Assembly (NCBI GenBank): GCA_001443545.1 | Contig: LMAD01000022.1 | Coordinates: 1 to 36,270 of the forward strand | Source: Acidimicrobiaceae bacterium RAAP-2 | GTDB lineage: Bacteria; Actinomycetota; Acidimicrobiia; Acidimicrobiales; RAAP-2 | Direction: 5' to 3' | DNA length: 36,270 nt | Shown here: positions 6,072 through 14,081 of the stretch, piece by piece | How the letters are laid out: the number at the start of each line of letters is the position of its first letter | How positions within the stretch are numbered: the stretch's first letter is position 1 | The notes under the pieces: generated by a model | What the model saw: the letters and a program-made list of their open reading frames with translations, nothing else | Told to the model about the DNA's origin: nothing | The model's database searches: none | Made by a program: the position numbers and the translations under genes

Positions 6072-7346
6072 ATGCAATCTTTACACACGCCATCACGGTT
6101 ATCGATCATCTTCGACGACGACCACGCCGTGGCCAACGCGGGACTCGCATTGGTGGGTCTGCTCAGCGAAAAGCTCGGCCTCGAGCAACTCACCCAGGAG
6201 TTCGTTGACGTGAAACCGTTTCCCGGGAGGCGCGTGGCGACGCTGGTGCACGCATTGGTGGCGGGAGCCTCGTGCATCGACGACGCCGACGTGCTGCGCT
6301 CGGGGGTGACCTCGTCGGTCCTCTCACACCGGGTGATGGCGCCCTCGACGCTCGGCACGTTCCTGCGCAACTTTTCGTTCGGTCACGTGCGCCAACTGGA
6401 CCGGGTCTCCGAGATGCTTATGACACGCGCCTGGTCCCTCGGGGTCGGTCCGGGCGTCGAACCCATGACCATCGACATCGACTCGACAATATGTGAAGTG
6501 TTCGGAAACCAGAAGCAGGGTGCGGGTTACGGCTACACCCACGTCCTCGGCTACCACCCGCTGCTCGCCACGCGCGCGGACACCGGTGAGACCCTGCACG
6601 TGCGCTTTCGAAAGGGCTCGGCCAACACCCAGCGCGGAGCCCAGCGTTTCGTGCGCGAGGTGGTGGGTCGGGTGCGCCGAGCCGGAGCCAGCGGACCACT
6701 CACCCTGCGCTGCGACTCGGGCTTCTTCTCTCAGTTCGTGGTCCAGGCGTGTCGGGACCACGAGGTGCGTTACTCGATCACCGTCCCCCAAAACCCAGCC
6801 GTCAAAAGGGCCATCGAGCAGATCACCGAGGAGGAGTGGACCGGAATTGACTACACGCTGAACGGCGAGGCCTGGGTCGCAGAGACCTTGTACTTGGACC
6901 ACCGACTCATAGTGCGTCGCACCAAACTGAGTGACCCCCGGCCCGCGCTCTTTCCCACCTATCGCTACCACGCCTTCATCACCGACCGCGAAGGTGACTG
7001 CGTGATCCTCGACGCCGACCACCGTCGTCACGCCGTCGTCGAACTGGCCATTCGTGATCTCAAAGAGGGATCGGGACTTGAGCACTGCCCGTCGGGTGAC
7101 TTCAACGCGAACGCTGCGTGGGCCGTGCTCGCCTCAATCGCTCACAACCTGGTGCGCTGGGTGGGGGCACTCGGCCTGGAGCTCAAGGGACCGCTTGTCG
7201 CCAAGACCATCCGTCGCAAGTTCATCTCGCTGCCCGGTCGCATCACGCACGGTGCACGGCGACGCCACCTTCACTTGCCGACACACTGGCCCTGGGCCAC
7301 GCAGTGGAGCGAGTGCTTCGAGCGGCTCACCAAACTACAGACCTAG
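6072..7346 (+). CDS. IS1380-family transposase
   Basis: 424 residues, a full-length DDE transposase (DDE_Tnp_1 group). Likely catalytic residues: Asp in 'MTIDIDSTICEVFG' (~residue 140), Asp in 'LTLRCDSGFFSQF' (~220), and Glu in 'VVELAIRDLKEGSGLEHCPSG' (~330), which matches the late E of the family. Start ATG 6072 is used because AAGGA precedes it by 10 nt and the N terminus 'SRLSIIFDDDHAVANAGLALVG' is the normal family start. It catalyses cut-and-paste movement of the element. No frameshift or stop is seen, so the element may be active. Confidence 0.9.
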   Translation: MQSLHTPSRLSIIFDDDHAVANAGLALVGLLSEKLGLEQLTQEFVDVKPFPGRRVATLVHALVAGASCIDDADVLRSGVTSSVLSHRVMAPSTLGTFLRNFSFGHVRQLDRVSEMLMTRAWSLGVGPGVEPMTIDIDSTICEVFGNQKQGAGYGYTHVLGYHPLLATRADTGETLHVRFRKGSANTQRGAQRFVREVVGRVRRAGASGPLTLRCDSGFFSQFVVQACRDHEVRYSITVPQNPAVKRAIEQITEEEWTGIDYTLNGEAWVAETLYLDHRLIVRRTKLSDPRPALFPTYRYHAFITDREGDCVILDADHRRHAVVELAIRDLKEGSGLEHCPSGDFNANAAWAVLASIAHNLVRWVGALGLELKGPLVAKTIRRKFISLPGRITHGARRRHLHLPTHWPWATQWSECFERLTKLQT

Positions 7347-7515
7347 CCACTTCAGCTTCGAGGTCGCCCGCGGCACGCCCGGCGATTTCCAGCGCGAACA
7401 AGTTACAAAATTCACCGGGCTGGTGACCCGACACGTCCGCTCGTCGAACACACGCCCGGGCCGTGGAAAATCACGATCGAGCCTGAGGGATTTACTTCGA
7501 ATTCGCCGACTGCTT

Positions 7516-7536
7516 CACCCGCGCGGTGGATCCAGG
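7516..7536 (-). repeat. IS1380 right terminal inverted repeat
   Basis: On the minus strand it begins CCTGGATCCACCG and ends GGGTG. It is followed on the + strand by the second TTTAA (7537-7541). The 190 bp from there to the next gene show nothing convincing. Confidence 0.85.
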
Positions 7537-7731
7537 TTTAATCCGCACGGTCTAACTCAAGCGCCAGTGGACAGTGGCATTCCTTTTGCATCGTGGCCAC
7601 CAATAGCAGTCAATTACTCCACGTCCTTGGATGCCCTCGACGCCGTCTTGCGGCGATAAGGCAAACGAAATCGCTCAGCACCGTTGCCATGTTCCCTGCG
7701 CTTACGAACAAGGTGTTACGTGTATTCGTGC

Positions 7732-8538
7732 TCAATCAATCAAGAGGCCATAACAGTTTTCTTCGCCGTGAATCGTGAATCCGGCTTTGACCAAAATGCG
7801 ACCGGACGTCAGCGGTCGACCCCGCGTCACGGCAATCGTCGCGCCGAGGTCACTGGCCTGACGCAGACGAGAGGAGAGCACGGCTCGATAGCAGCCACGT
7901 GATCGAAATTGTGGCAAGGTCACGGCCCCGTAGAGCCTCCCGAGTTCGCCTTCGATTCTGCAACAGCCAGTTGATACTGGCCTCCCATCGATGGACGCCA
8001 CGATCTGAAAGCCAATAGACGTCTCGAGGTTGTGAAGAGTCTCGCTGAGTCGATGACCTATCGCCAGTTCCTCTGGCGATGATCTACCCCAACCCTGAGT
8101 TTCAACAACAATCGCATCTCGAAGTGAACGTTCATCACAAACCAGTTCGACCCTTATGCCATCTGGCACAATGCTCTCGGCAACGTCGGCACTAAGTTCG
8201 AGAGCCAAAATCTGAATCGAGTCGCTCAAGACTCCGCCATTGGCAAGAAGATACGCCTCCGTATCGAAGGGGCGCGTTGCACTTGTCACCCACCAATGAA
8301 CTGCGTCGAGTCCCCACCCGCGAACTACGGAGGCAATCTCGTTGAATACAAGGTCAAGCGGTCTCGATACATTTGACCATACGACTTGCGCTGCCGGGAG
8401 CGTCGGTGAAAGAAACCGCTCGGGATAGCGAAGAAGCCTGTATTCCGCTGTTCGAACCTCAAGGAAATCATCGGTTACAGCGGTCTCATCAAGAGATGCA
8501 AGGGCTCCTAGTATCTTTTCGGTGTCCCAGATGCTCAT
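7732..8538 (-). CDS. GNAT-family N-acetyltransferase
   Basis: 268 residues. The C-terminal half (about 110-265) is a GNAT fold: 'IVVETQGWG' helix, strand 'IGFQIVASIDGRPVSTGCCRIEGELGRLYGAVTLPQFRSRG' (beta4-beta5 and the acetyl-CoA pyrophosphate loop, R-S-R-G-C-Y), then 'AVLSSRLRQASDLGATIAVTRG' and 'ILVKAGF' near the end. The N-terminal half resembles a degenerate second GNAT domain. ATG 8538 is preferred to the in-frame ATG 8553 because GGGAG lies about 7 nt before it. The acyl acceptor is unknown. Such stand-alone GNAT genes are frequent passengers of cassette arrays. Confidence 0.8.
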   Translation of the reverse strand: MSIWDTEKILGALASLDETAVTDDFLEVRTAEYRLLRYPERFLSPTLPAAQVVWSNVSRPLDLVFNEIASVVRGWGLDAVHWWVTSATRPFDTEAYLLANGGVLSDSIQILALELSADVAESIVPDGIRVELVCDERSLRDAIVVETQGWGRSSPEELAIGHRLSETLHNLETSIGFQIVASIDGRPVSTGCCRIEGELGRLYGAVTLPQFRSRGCYRAVLSSRLRQASDLGATIAVTRGRPLTSGRILVKAGFTIHGEENCYGLLID

Positions 8539-9032
8539 TGCAGATTCTCCCATGTTTCCGTCGCAGTGGACGGCGCCCCTTCTTGAACTCGCTAGGTCAA
8601 CCGCATTGTCTCAGCGTTGGTCAAGTAAAGCGCGGCCGCCTCCGGCGGTCGCTTGGTCGCGCTCGACTGGGCTTGAGGGATGGAGAGTAGGTGAAAGATG
8701 TGGGTTGGAGTCCATCGAGTTTCCCTTAGAGAATTGCAATACGCCACTTGGTCTTTTGCGCTCATCGGCGCTATCTCAAATTCGCCATTCCGGCGTATGC
8801 GCTCGTTGGCGCTATCTCTAAATGGGCTCTCGGCCCTTACTTATCTACTGAGGCATTCCGCCCCTCTATTTCAATGCTAATTGGCTAAGTGTGACGCGCG
8901 CAATGGCAAGACCGATCGTATTCCGTGTCGCCCGTCCCTTGGGTCCGCGCCGCCGGCGGCTCCCCGCTCCGCGCGTGCGCGCCGTCGCCATCGGCCCATG
9001 GGCGCATGGCCTTTTATCCGGGTGCCATATTG
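8539..9032. other. Long non-coding stretch with short repeats and GC hairpins
   Basis: No convincing gene in either strand between the start of the GNAT gene and repeat copy C. Visible structure: a CCGCC-TCC-GGCGG hairpin near 8635-8647, the direct repeat pair 8757-8823, and a 12-bp palindrome GCCGCCGGCGGC at 8949-8960. Short open frames here have no recognisable protein signal. Confidence 0.5.
8757..8823 (+). repeat. Two direct copies of a ~25-bp sequence
   Basis: TGCGCTC..TGGCGCTATCTC and a trailing AAAT occur at 8757-8781 and 8798-8823 (differences CATC/CGTT and an extra T). The period is 41 bp. The origin is unknown. Confidence 0.6.
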
Positions 9033-9051
9033 AGCGGGGTCTCCGACACCA
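9033..9051 (+). repeat. Dispersed repeat, copy C (3' part)
   Basis: GAGCGGGGTCTCCGACACC ends in the shared TCTCCGACACC but its left hairpin arm is decayed (GGGG instead of GTCGG). It abuts the downstream end of the nucleotidyltransferase gene (stop 9059). Confidence 0.45.
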
Positions 9052-9058
9052 GAGCGTC

Positions 9059-9820
9059 TTATCCCGCAATCGTTAGGCTCGCAAGGCAAAGGTCGCGAGC
9101 GCGATCCACGATCTCTTCCAACTTCGCTGCGGATGGTTGAGCAATGGTCAAGATCTGGTCGAGTTCCAATAGGTCGGCTCTTGCAAGCAGAGACTTCTCG
9201 TTGGTTATCCATTCACCTCGACCGGCGAGCGCGGCGTGAGCGGCGCAGCTGGCCGCCTGAACGACCATGCCGACACACTGAGCGAATCGAGACCGGACCG
9301 CGTAACTACTCTTCGCGTAGTCAAACAATAGGTCGGCGCGGTCCCACCAAACTTGCGGTGCCCGCTCCCGCAAGCGCGGCGGGTAGGCGGGGTGAGGTAG
9401 ATCACCTCTAAGCACTTGGCCAAGTGCGAGTTCGGCGATAACAAGATACGTCGGTACGCCCGCGAGATGAAACATGAGAGGCTCGACGCGAAAGCGCCCC
9501 GCCATCGTCTCCTCCATCTCGTGATCGATAGATTCGAGGTCCCGGTAGTGGACGTCCACGCTCCTGCCATCGACCTGCAACCAGGCACCACCGTTAAAAA
9601 CACCGCCGCCCCACCCGCCGATCTCAGAAACTTCACCCGTCCAGCCGAGGTCACGTAATTCCTGTGGATTGAAGGCGCCTCGGTAGTAGATAGCCATATC
9701 CCAGTCGCTGTCGGGACGCTCGGTTCCTTGGCCCCGCGAGCCTCCAAGAACCACTGCTTGGACTCCCGGCAGGACCGCTAATTGCTCGATGACGTAAGTT
9801 AGGAAGTCGCTGTCATTCAA
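9059..9820 (-). CDS. Nucleotidyltransferase-fold protein (aminoglycoside adenylyltransferase-like)
   Basis: 253 residues. The polymerase-beta type motif is complete: 'VVLGGSRGQGTERPDSDWDMAIYY' (GGS ~26-28, metal-binding Asp39 and Asp41), with a third carboxylate in 'GRSVDVHYRD' (~109). The helical C-terminal half fits the four-helix region of antibiotic nucleotidyltransferases (ANT/LinB-like). It should move an NMP group from NTP to a small molecule or protein; the target is not known, and resistance is only a possibility. The frame opens at TTG 9820, with GAAGG about 7 nt upstream; no in-frame ATG lies nearby. It stands alone between repeat copies C and D. Confidence 0.8.
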   Translation of the reverse strand: MNDSDFLTYVIEQLAVLPGVQAVVLGGSRGQGTERPDSDWDMAIYYRGAFNPQELRDLGWTGEVSEIGGWGGGVFNGGAWLQVDGRSVDVHYRDLESIDHEMEETMAGRFRVEPLMFHLAGVPTYLVIAELALGQVLRGDLPHPAYPPRLRERAPQVWWDRADLLFDYAKSSYAVRSRFAQCVGMVVQAASCAAHAALAGRGEWITNEKSLLARADLLELDQILTIAQPSAAKLEEIVDRARDLCLASLTIAG

Positions 9821-9937
9821 GGAGTGGCCTTCGATTTGAGTAGGGCACTGATACGCAACTGACGATAGTGCAACGCGAAGTCTCTAATTTATCCTCGTAA
9901 GAGATCGTTAATTCCTGACTGATGTCACGCTCGATCT

Positions 9938-9982
9938 CCAAGCCGCCATTAGGTTGCATTTCTGCGTCGGGTCTCCGATACT
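9938..9982 (+). repeat. Dispersed repeat, copy D
   Basis: CCAAGCCGCCATTAGGTTGC (5' half) followed by TGCGTCGGGTCTCCGATAC (mini-hairpin TCGG-GTCT-CCGA). It aligns well to copies G and H. Confidence 0.65.
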
Positions 9983-10004
9983 TGGCAGAGGTACATTGGC
10001 CGTC

Positions 10005-10190
10005 ATGGACTATGGCTCTGCCTCGCATGGTCCGACGTCCAGCCGCGAGAAGCGACGTCGTCGACTTCGCTATCGGTTCTTTCCACCGATGCCGAGGGGA
10101 TTCAATAGATTCCAGCGACTCATCTGGCGTATCCAACGATTGCTGCTCGGCGATAACAAAGGCAGTCACCAATCGAGAAAAGTCGACTGA
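10005..10190 (+). CDS. Possible small basic protein between repeats D and E
   Basis: 61 residues from ATG 10005; strongly basic ('SSREKRRRRLRYRFF', 'RFQRLIWRIQRLLLG'), amphipathic helix likely. No family is known. A longer minus-strand frame (10325 to 9813) covers the same DNA and contains a helix-like stretch ('GDLLTELVLRESVDFSRLV'), but it would run through both repeats. Codon third positions do not settle which, if either, is real. Position 40 nt after a repeat fits the neighbouring units. Confidence 0.3.
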   Translation: MDYGSASHGPTSSREKRRRRLRYRFFPPMPRGFNRFQRLIWRIQRLLLGDNKGSHQSRKVD

Positions 10191-10215
10191 CTCCCTAAGC
10201 ACCAGTTCGGTCAAC

Positions 10216-10268
10216 AAGTCTCCAATGCTTGGTAGCCGACCATTATGAGAGTCACGTCGGGTCCCGAA
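10216..10268 (+). repeat. Dispersed repeat, copy E
   Basis: AAGTCTCCAATGCTTGGTAG, a spacer, then AGTCACGTCGGGTCCCGAAG. The hairpin is shortened to TCGGG-T-CCCGA. It lies between the small basic frame and the secreted protein at 10351. Confidence 0.65.
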
Positions 10269-10350
10269 GTGTTTTGAGAAGTGGCGACCAACAACCCAGA
10301 GGACCGGGTGGAATGATGGCCACATAGCGAATTGCTACCAGAGAGATGAG

Positions 10351-10815
10351 GTGGTGACCGTGCTCACGGAAAATCTTCAAAGACGATCTACCGCGAGCGC
10401 AGTCGTTGCGATTGTGATCGCGGTCGCAGCGTTAGTCGGTGCTCTACAAATCGGCATCCCACTCGCATCTGCCTCGGGTGTCCCTCACGGGATCGTGACG
10501 TTAGGGTCGACCAACGAAGGAGGCTCGGGGTCCAGCCGTGGCCCAGCGACGGGGATCGTGGACATAATTGCGGGTCCTTGTGCGGCGATGGTGACCGGGG
10601 CGACATACGAGCGACTGGCCTCACGTATCACGCTCACCAAGGATTCCAAGGTCGTCGCCCAGTGGGAGATCTACGGCGAGCAAAGGATTGCGTGGGTTGA
10701 GCCCGTTGGTGTGTATTCGATTCACTCAAATCAAAGCACGACGCCCAAGAGCATGCGTGCGGTCGTCTCGTCGTCTCGTGTCGCCGTGGTTCGATTGATG
10801 CCCGCGTGCAAGTAG
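10351..10815 (+). CDS. Small secreted or membrane-anchored hypothetical protein
   Basis: 154 residues from GTG 10351 (GTG 10354 also possible). The N terminus has a basic region (NLQRRST) and a hydrophobic segment (AVVAIVIAVAALVGALQIGIPLASASG, ~17-43), a signal peptide or anchor with a possible cleavage at ASA-SG. The mature part is Gly/Ser-rich at first, then beta-like, with two Cys ('AGPCAAMVTG' and the C-terminal 'MPACK') that could form a disulphide. Not recognised. It sits alone between repeat copies E and F. Confidence 0.6.
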   Translation: MVTVLTENLQRRSTASAVVAIVIAVAALVGALQIGIPLASASGVPHGIVTLGSTNEGGSGSSRGPATGIVDIIAGPCAAMVTGATYERLASRITLTKDSKVVAQWEIYGEQRIAWVEPVGVYSIHSNQSTTPKSMRAVVSSSRVAVVRLMPACK

Positions 10816-10864
10816 TCGCATAGCACCCGAGTCATGAGAAGTCGTCATCCGGTGTCGATTGAGC

Positions 10865-10913
10865 AAGTCTCCAGTGGAAGGTTGTAGACCTGTCACGTCG
10901 GGCCTCCGCTACC
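10865..10913 (+). repeat. Dispersed repeat, copy F
   Basis: AAGTCTCCAGTGGAAGGTTG, then TGTCACGTCGGGCCTCCG. It is most similar to copy I: both share TCTCC.GTG..AGGTTGT and TCACGTCGGGC. It lies immediately beside the stop of the next, minus-strand gene. Confidence 0.7.
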
Positions 10914-10919
10914 CTCAGA

Positions 10920-11693
10920 TCAAGTCCCGCTTCTAGGACTCTTGGCCCTTGCACTCATGAATCGATGGAGCACCGAAAATACTCCCGCGCCAACAAATAG
11001 ATAGACCGCCGGAAGAATGAGATTTGGCACGTTTTCGCCTGAGGCATTCGACGCCCCGACCCCAATGCGCTGGAACAGATTGCTCACGTTGTAAAGACAC
11101 GACAGGAGTGCCAGTCCAACGAACCCCGCGACGAAGATCGACAGCGTCCAACTACGGGAGATGATCGCGATGACGACCAGTCCGAGAGCAACGAGTAACA
11201 GTGCCTGCATTCCCCTGACCAGCATGTCGCCTGGGAGTTCATTGAAGACGAAACCCCTACCTACAGTGACCAGCACCACTGCTTCAATTGCGAGGGTGAC
11301 AAACGGCCAGATCATCGCCCGTTGGCTGACGGTTCGTGAATGAAACCAGTAGAAGGTGACTACCGCACAACTGGCCAAGAAGATGCTCGCAACCCAATAC
11401 GTCGTCACCCACGGGCTGGCGTTGCCCGAGGCAAACGCAGGGGCTCCCAGTCCAGAGCCGAAAGGTCCCCGTGAGGCGACACCACTCGAACACGAGAAGC
11501 CGGAGCCGAAGGACTGACACCCCGGCGAAGCAGGGGCCAGGAGCGACCGGTCGTAGAACATCACCGCGATCAGAACCACGAGTCCCGAGAGAAGGAGCGC
11601 GAACCAGGAACCCTCACGGGCTACGCGAGACCTTTCGCGAAGTCTGCCCTGACCTCGAAGCATGGAATCTGCTTCCTCGCTCGCACCGGACAT
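10920..11693 (-). CDS. Hypothetical multi-pass membrane protein
   Basis: 257 residues from ATG 11693, with GGGAG 9 nt upstream; a longer in-frame start at 11753 has no such site. Five or six hydrophobic segments: ~28-46 (FALLLSGLVVLIAVMFYD), ~95-118 (TYWVASIFLASCAVVTFYWF), ~127-147, ~160-180, ~182-205 and ~225-243. The first extracytoplasmic loop is Ser/Gly-rich with two Cys. No family is recognised. It resembles the next gene (11982-12746) in layout, but not in sequence that I can align. Enclosed by repeats F and G. Confidence 0.65.
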   Translation of the reverse strand: MSGASEEADSMLRGQGRLRERSRVAREGSWFALLLSGLVVLIAVMFYDRSLLAPASPGCQSFGSGFSCSSGVASRGPFGSGLGAPAFASGNASPWVTTYWVASIFLASCAVVTFYWFHSRTVSQRAMIWPFVTLAIEAVVLVTVGRGFVFNELPGDMLVRGMQALLLVALGLVVIAIISRSWTLSIFVAGFVGLALLSCLYNVSNLFQRIGVGASNASGENVPNLILPAVYLFVGAGVFSVLHRFMSARAKSPRSGT

Positions 11694-11831
11694 AGTCACA
11701 CTCTCCCATACACGCCATCGCGACGTTGTAGTTTGCGGGTGCAATCGCGGCACTCGCCAGTCCCTTTGCGAATTGGAGGAAAACCGACTAGCAACGATCA
11801 GCCAAGAACAAGTCTTAACGCTCGGATTGAT

Positions 11832-11872
11832 CCAGCCGCCAGTCGGATTGTCGATGTCGGTCCTCCGACACC
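11832..11872 (+). repeat. Dispersed repeat, copy G
   Basis: CCAGCCGCCAGTCGGATTGT then GATGTCGGTCCTCCGACACC. The hairpin TGTCGG-TCCT-CCGACA is perfect (6 bp). This is the most compact and best-preserved copy. Confidence 0.75.
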
Positions 11873-11981
11873 GCAGGTTTGCAACACTGGTTCAATCCAA
11901 CCTCTTGCAGCGTTACCAAGATCGGTTGTGCACCGGTTACCTGGACCGTCAATCAAGAAGACAACTCAGAGTCAGTCGGAA

Positions 11982-12746
11982 TCAGCGAGAGGTTGATGAC
12001 GCCTGGTTCAACTCGATCTCGCTGCGTCGACGCAGATTCGCGAGGCGCCGTGAGGATTGCCACCAGTAGAGGGCCGTCATTGCTACGAACATGATCAAGG
12101 CCGCGGGCCACGACACGCCGAGCAAGAATCTCATGGCGAGTGCGAAGACGGCGCCGCCGCCGAAGGGTGCAATCGCCCGAATAACAGGGCGCGCCTCGGC
12201 GCGGGCCAGCACCTGGCGCTCACGATCGTCAAGGAACTCCTCTTTGGACGGTCCGGCCATTCCGTACCGCCGGACCTCAACCGCGTAGACGCCGATCAGC
12301 ACGACTACGCCAAGTGCACTTACCCAGCCGCCCGAGCCTCGCGAGACGGCGCCGGCGGCACCAGCCCAGGTCCCGGGAAAGGTCGACTTGAGTTCGACAG
12401 CGAGCCACACCAGCATCCAAAACTGAAAAGCCAGACTCGTACGACGCCCGCGCACCGTCCTCGCGGTCCCGATTACGCCCTCGACCGCGAAGAAGCCCAG
12501 GAGCAGGACGGCAAGGTCAATCAACAGGAGCGGCGCACCACTAAATGACACCGACGAATTCGCGCCCATCTGCCAGTCCGTGCGGCTGAACGCGGAGCCG
12601 TCACTCAAAGCGAGATGAGCGAAGGGCAGAAACGTCCCTGCGACCACCAACGCCGCACCGACGCCAGCCAGAGCGAGCCACCAGGCACGGTGCGCCTTCG
12701 ACTCCAAGGGCGCCACGCCTTCAGCAATTCCGCTCGTTGCTCCCAT
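11982..12746 (-). CDS. Hypothetical multi-pass membrane protein
   Basis: 254 residues from ATG 12746; no Shine-Dalgarno precedes it, so leaderless expression is possible. Membrane segments: ~22-45 (WWLALAGVGAALVVAGTFLPFAHL), ~72-92 (PLLLIDLAVLLLGFFAVEGV), ~105-120, ~142-158 and two near 190-228. A cytoplasmic stretch 'PSKEEFLDDRERQVLARAEAR' lies between. The tail is basic. Not recognised. Enclosed by repeats G and H. Confidence 0.65.
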   Translation of the reverse strand: MGATSGIAEGVAPLESKAHRAWWLALAGVGAALVVAGTFLPFAHLALSDGSAFSRTDWQMGANSSVSFSGAPLLLIDLAVLLLGFFAVEGVIGTARTVRGRRTSLAFQFWMLVWLAVELKSTFPGTWAGAAGAVSRGSGGWVSALGVVVLIGVYAVEVRRYGMAGPSKEEFLDDRERQVLARAEARPVIRAIAPFGGGAVFALAMRFLLGVSWPAALIMFVAMTALYWWQSSRRLANLRRRSEIELNQASSTSR

Positions 12747-12958
12747 CGACAGTAACTTAGCGGCCTGACAGCTCTGACTGCATGCTCAACCGATTGCTTG
12801 ACATCGTAGAACGAAAGTCCATCTGCACAACTTCAATTGGACGGGCGTGGCGCTTATGACCGCGGCTGGGCTAATCCGTGTGAGAGCGCGCAATGAGAAG
12901 TTCATTCCGGAGTGCAGTTTATGTTCGAACGCAAAATGGGACACACTCGATCAGGTGA

Positions 12959-13004
12959 CCAGCCTCCAGTACAGGATTGCAGATCGTGGAGGTCGGTCCC
13001 CCGA
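12959..13004 (+). repeat. Dispersed repeat, copy H
   Basis: CCAGCCTCCAGTACAGGATT, then GAGGTCGGTCCCCCGA (hairpin TCGG-TCCC-CCGA). It stands 66 nt before the cold-shock-like gene. Confidence 0.65.
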
Positions 13005-13070
13005 GAAGCGTCATAGCCGTGTTGTCCGTCCGGGGGGAGCACAGTTATCAACCCGTCTTATGATCGCGTC

Positions 13071-13301
13071 ATGGACCAAGATTGGGTGGACGGCGTAGTC
13101 CGAGAATACGACGACCTTGAAGGTTTCGGTGCCATTGATTCGCTTGACACACCTGGAGGGTGTTGGTTCCATTATTCGATGATTGAGGTCCCCGGTCGGA
13201 AGAACCTGTGTGCTGGTCAAATGGTTCGTTTCACTTTTGAAAGCGAAGTGGAGCAGGATGGCTTTGTGTTCCGGGCCCTGCAAGTGCGGCCGTCAATCTG
13301 A
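13071..13301 (+). CDS. Divergent cold-shock-domain protein
   Basis: 76 residues from ATG 13071. It fits the CSD beta-barrel: 'WVDGVVREYDDLEGFGAID' aligns with the 'G.VKWFN..KGFGFI' start (RNP1-like E-G-F-G-A), 'GGCWFHYSMIEVPGRKNLCAG' with the 'VFVHFSAI' RNP2 region, then 'QMVRFTFESEVEQDGFVFRALQVRP' with the final strands. Aromatic RNP residues are partly replaced, so nucleic-acid binding may be altered. It should act in the cytoplasm on single-stranded RNA or DNA. Single gene between repeats H and I, the latter only 22 nt after its stop. Confidence 0.65.
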   Translation: MDQDWVDGVVREYDDLEGFGAIDSLDTPGGCWFHYSMIEVPGRKNLCAGQMVRFTFESEVEQDGFVFRALQVRPSI

Positions 13302-13322
13302 AGCGCCACTGCCTTGCGCAAG

Positions 13323-13371
13323 AAGTCTCCCGTGCGAGGTTGTCTACGTATCACGTCGGGCTACCGACGCC
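13323..13371 (+). repeat. Dispersed repeat, copy I
   Basis: AAGTCTCCCGTGCGAGGTTG, then ATCACGTCGGGCTACCGACG followed by CC. The hairpin GTCGG-GCTA-CCGAC is perfect. It lies between the cold-shock-like gene and the kinase-like gene. Confidence 0.75.
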
Positions 13372-13469
13372 AGTCCGGCCTCGGCCCAGTCCTTTACCAA
13401 GTCGAATGCTCTGCCCACTTTCTCGACAGAGTGAATCACAACAAGGCGCCTTGGAATAACAATGGAGGC

Positions 13470-13988
13470 GTGGAGCGGGTGGTCATCGTTGGGTCAGGCG
13501 GCGCGGGTAAGACGACGCTCGCCGTCGAGTTAGGACGGCGGACTGGCCTGCCCGTGCTCCACCTTGATCGGTTCTATTGGCGGCCAGGCTGGGAACGATT
13601 ACCGAACAACGAGTGGGCGGACGTACAAGCCGAGCAATTGGAAGGTGAACACTGGATTGTCGATGGCAACTACTCAAGCACCTACGCAATTCGTTTTCAG
13701 AGGGCTGACACCATCATCATGCTGGTTACTCCAAAATGGCGATGCACGCTACGGGTGCTTCGCCGACAACTGGCAAGTCGAGGTCGCGAAGTTCAAGCAG
13801 TCGGGTGCCCCGAACGCTTCGATCTCGAATTTCTCCGCTATGTCTGGAGGTATCCGAGGGAAAGCCGGACACTCCTTGATGCCGCGATTGATCAGTACCG
13901 TGACACTGCTGAAGTGATTGAGTTGAGTTCACCTTCTGCAGTCAGAGCGTTCCTCGGCCGTGTGCAGGGGGCTAAGCCACCTGATTGA
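13470..13988 (+). CDS. P-loop kinase-like protein (adenylate kinase/FlaR-type)
   Basis: About 172 residues. Walker A GSGGAGKT (~residues 8-15), then 'LPVLHLDRFYWRPGWERLP' and 'HWIVDGNYSSTYAIRFQRADTIIML', the signature of the small NTPases annotated as 'DNA topology modulation protein FlaR' or adenylate kinase-like. 'RRQLASRGREVQAVGCPERFDLEFLRYVWRYP' is the family's basic lid region. The true substrate is not established. The start is uncertain: GTG 13470 matches the usual family length, GTG 13479 has GGAGG 10 nt upstream, and GTG 13431 would add 13 residues. It follows repeat I. Confidence 0.75.
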   Translation: MERVVIVGSGGAGKTTLAVELGRRTGLPVLHLDRFYWRPGWERLPNNEWADVQAEQLEGEHWIVDGNYSSTYAIRFQRADTIIMLVTPKWRCTLRVLRRQLASRGREVQAVGCPERFDLEFLRYVWRYPRESRTLLDAAIDQYRDTAEVIELSSPSAVRAFLGRVQGAKPPD

Positions 13989-14081
13989 CGCCGGAAGCGC
14001 ACCTGGAGGCCGCAGCCAGTGCATGGTGGTAGAACTGTTGAACTGGGCCACCCACCTCCACACTTACGCGCTCAAGGGATG

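Larger units (their letters stand above)
5951..7536 (+). mobile_element. Complete IS1380-family insertion sequence, 1586 bp
   Basis: Both ends are visible. Imperfect 21-bp inverted repeats begin CCTG at 5951 and at 7536 (minus strand) and match at 17 of 21 positions. The flanks are an identical 5-bp duplication, TTTAA at 5946-5950 and 7537-7541, within the 4-5 bp range of the family. The single transposase gene is intact. An unbroken element with a clean target duplication points to recent insertion. Confidence 0.9.

Noticed and set aside
9813..10325. Minus-strand 170-codon frame in the D-E interval
   Set aside because: It crosses two intergenic repeats and has no recognised motif. Kept only as an alternative to the small + frame.
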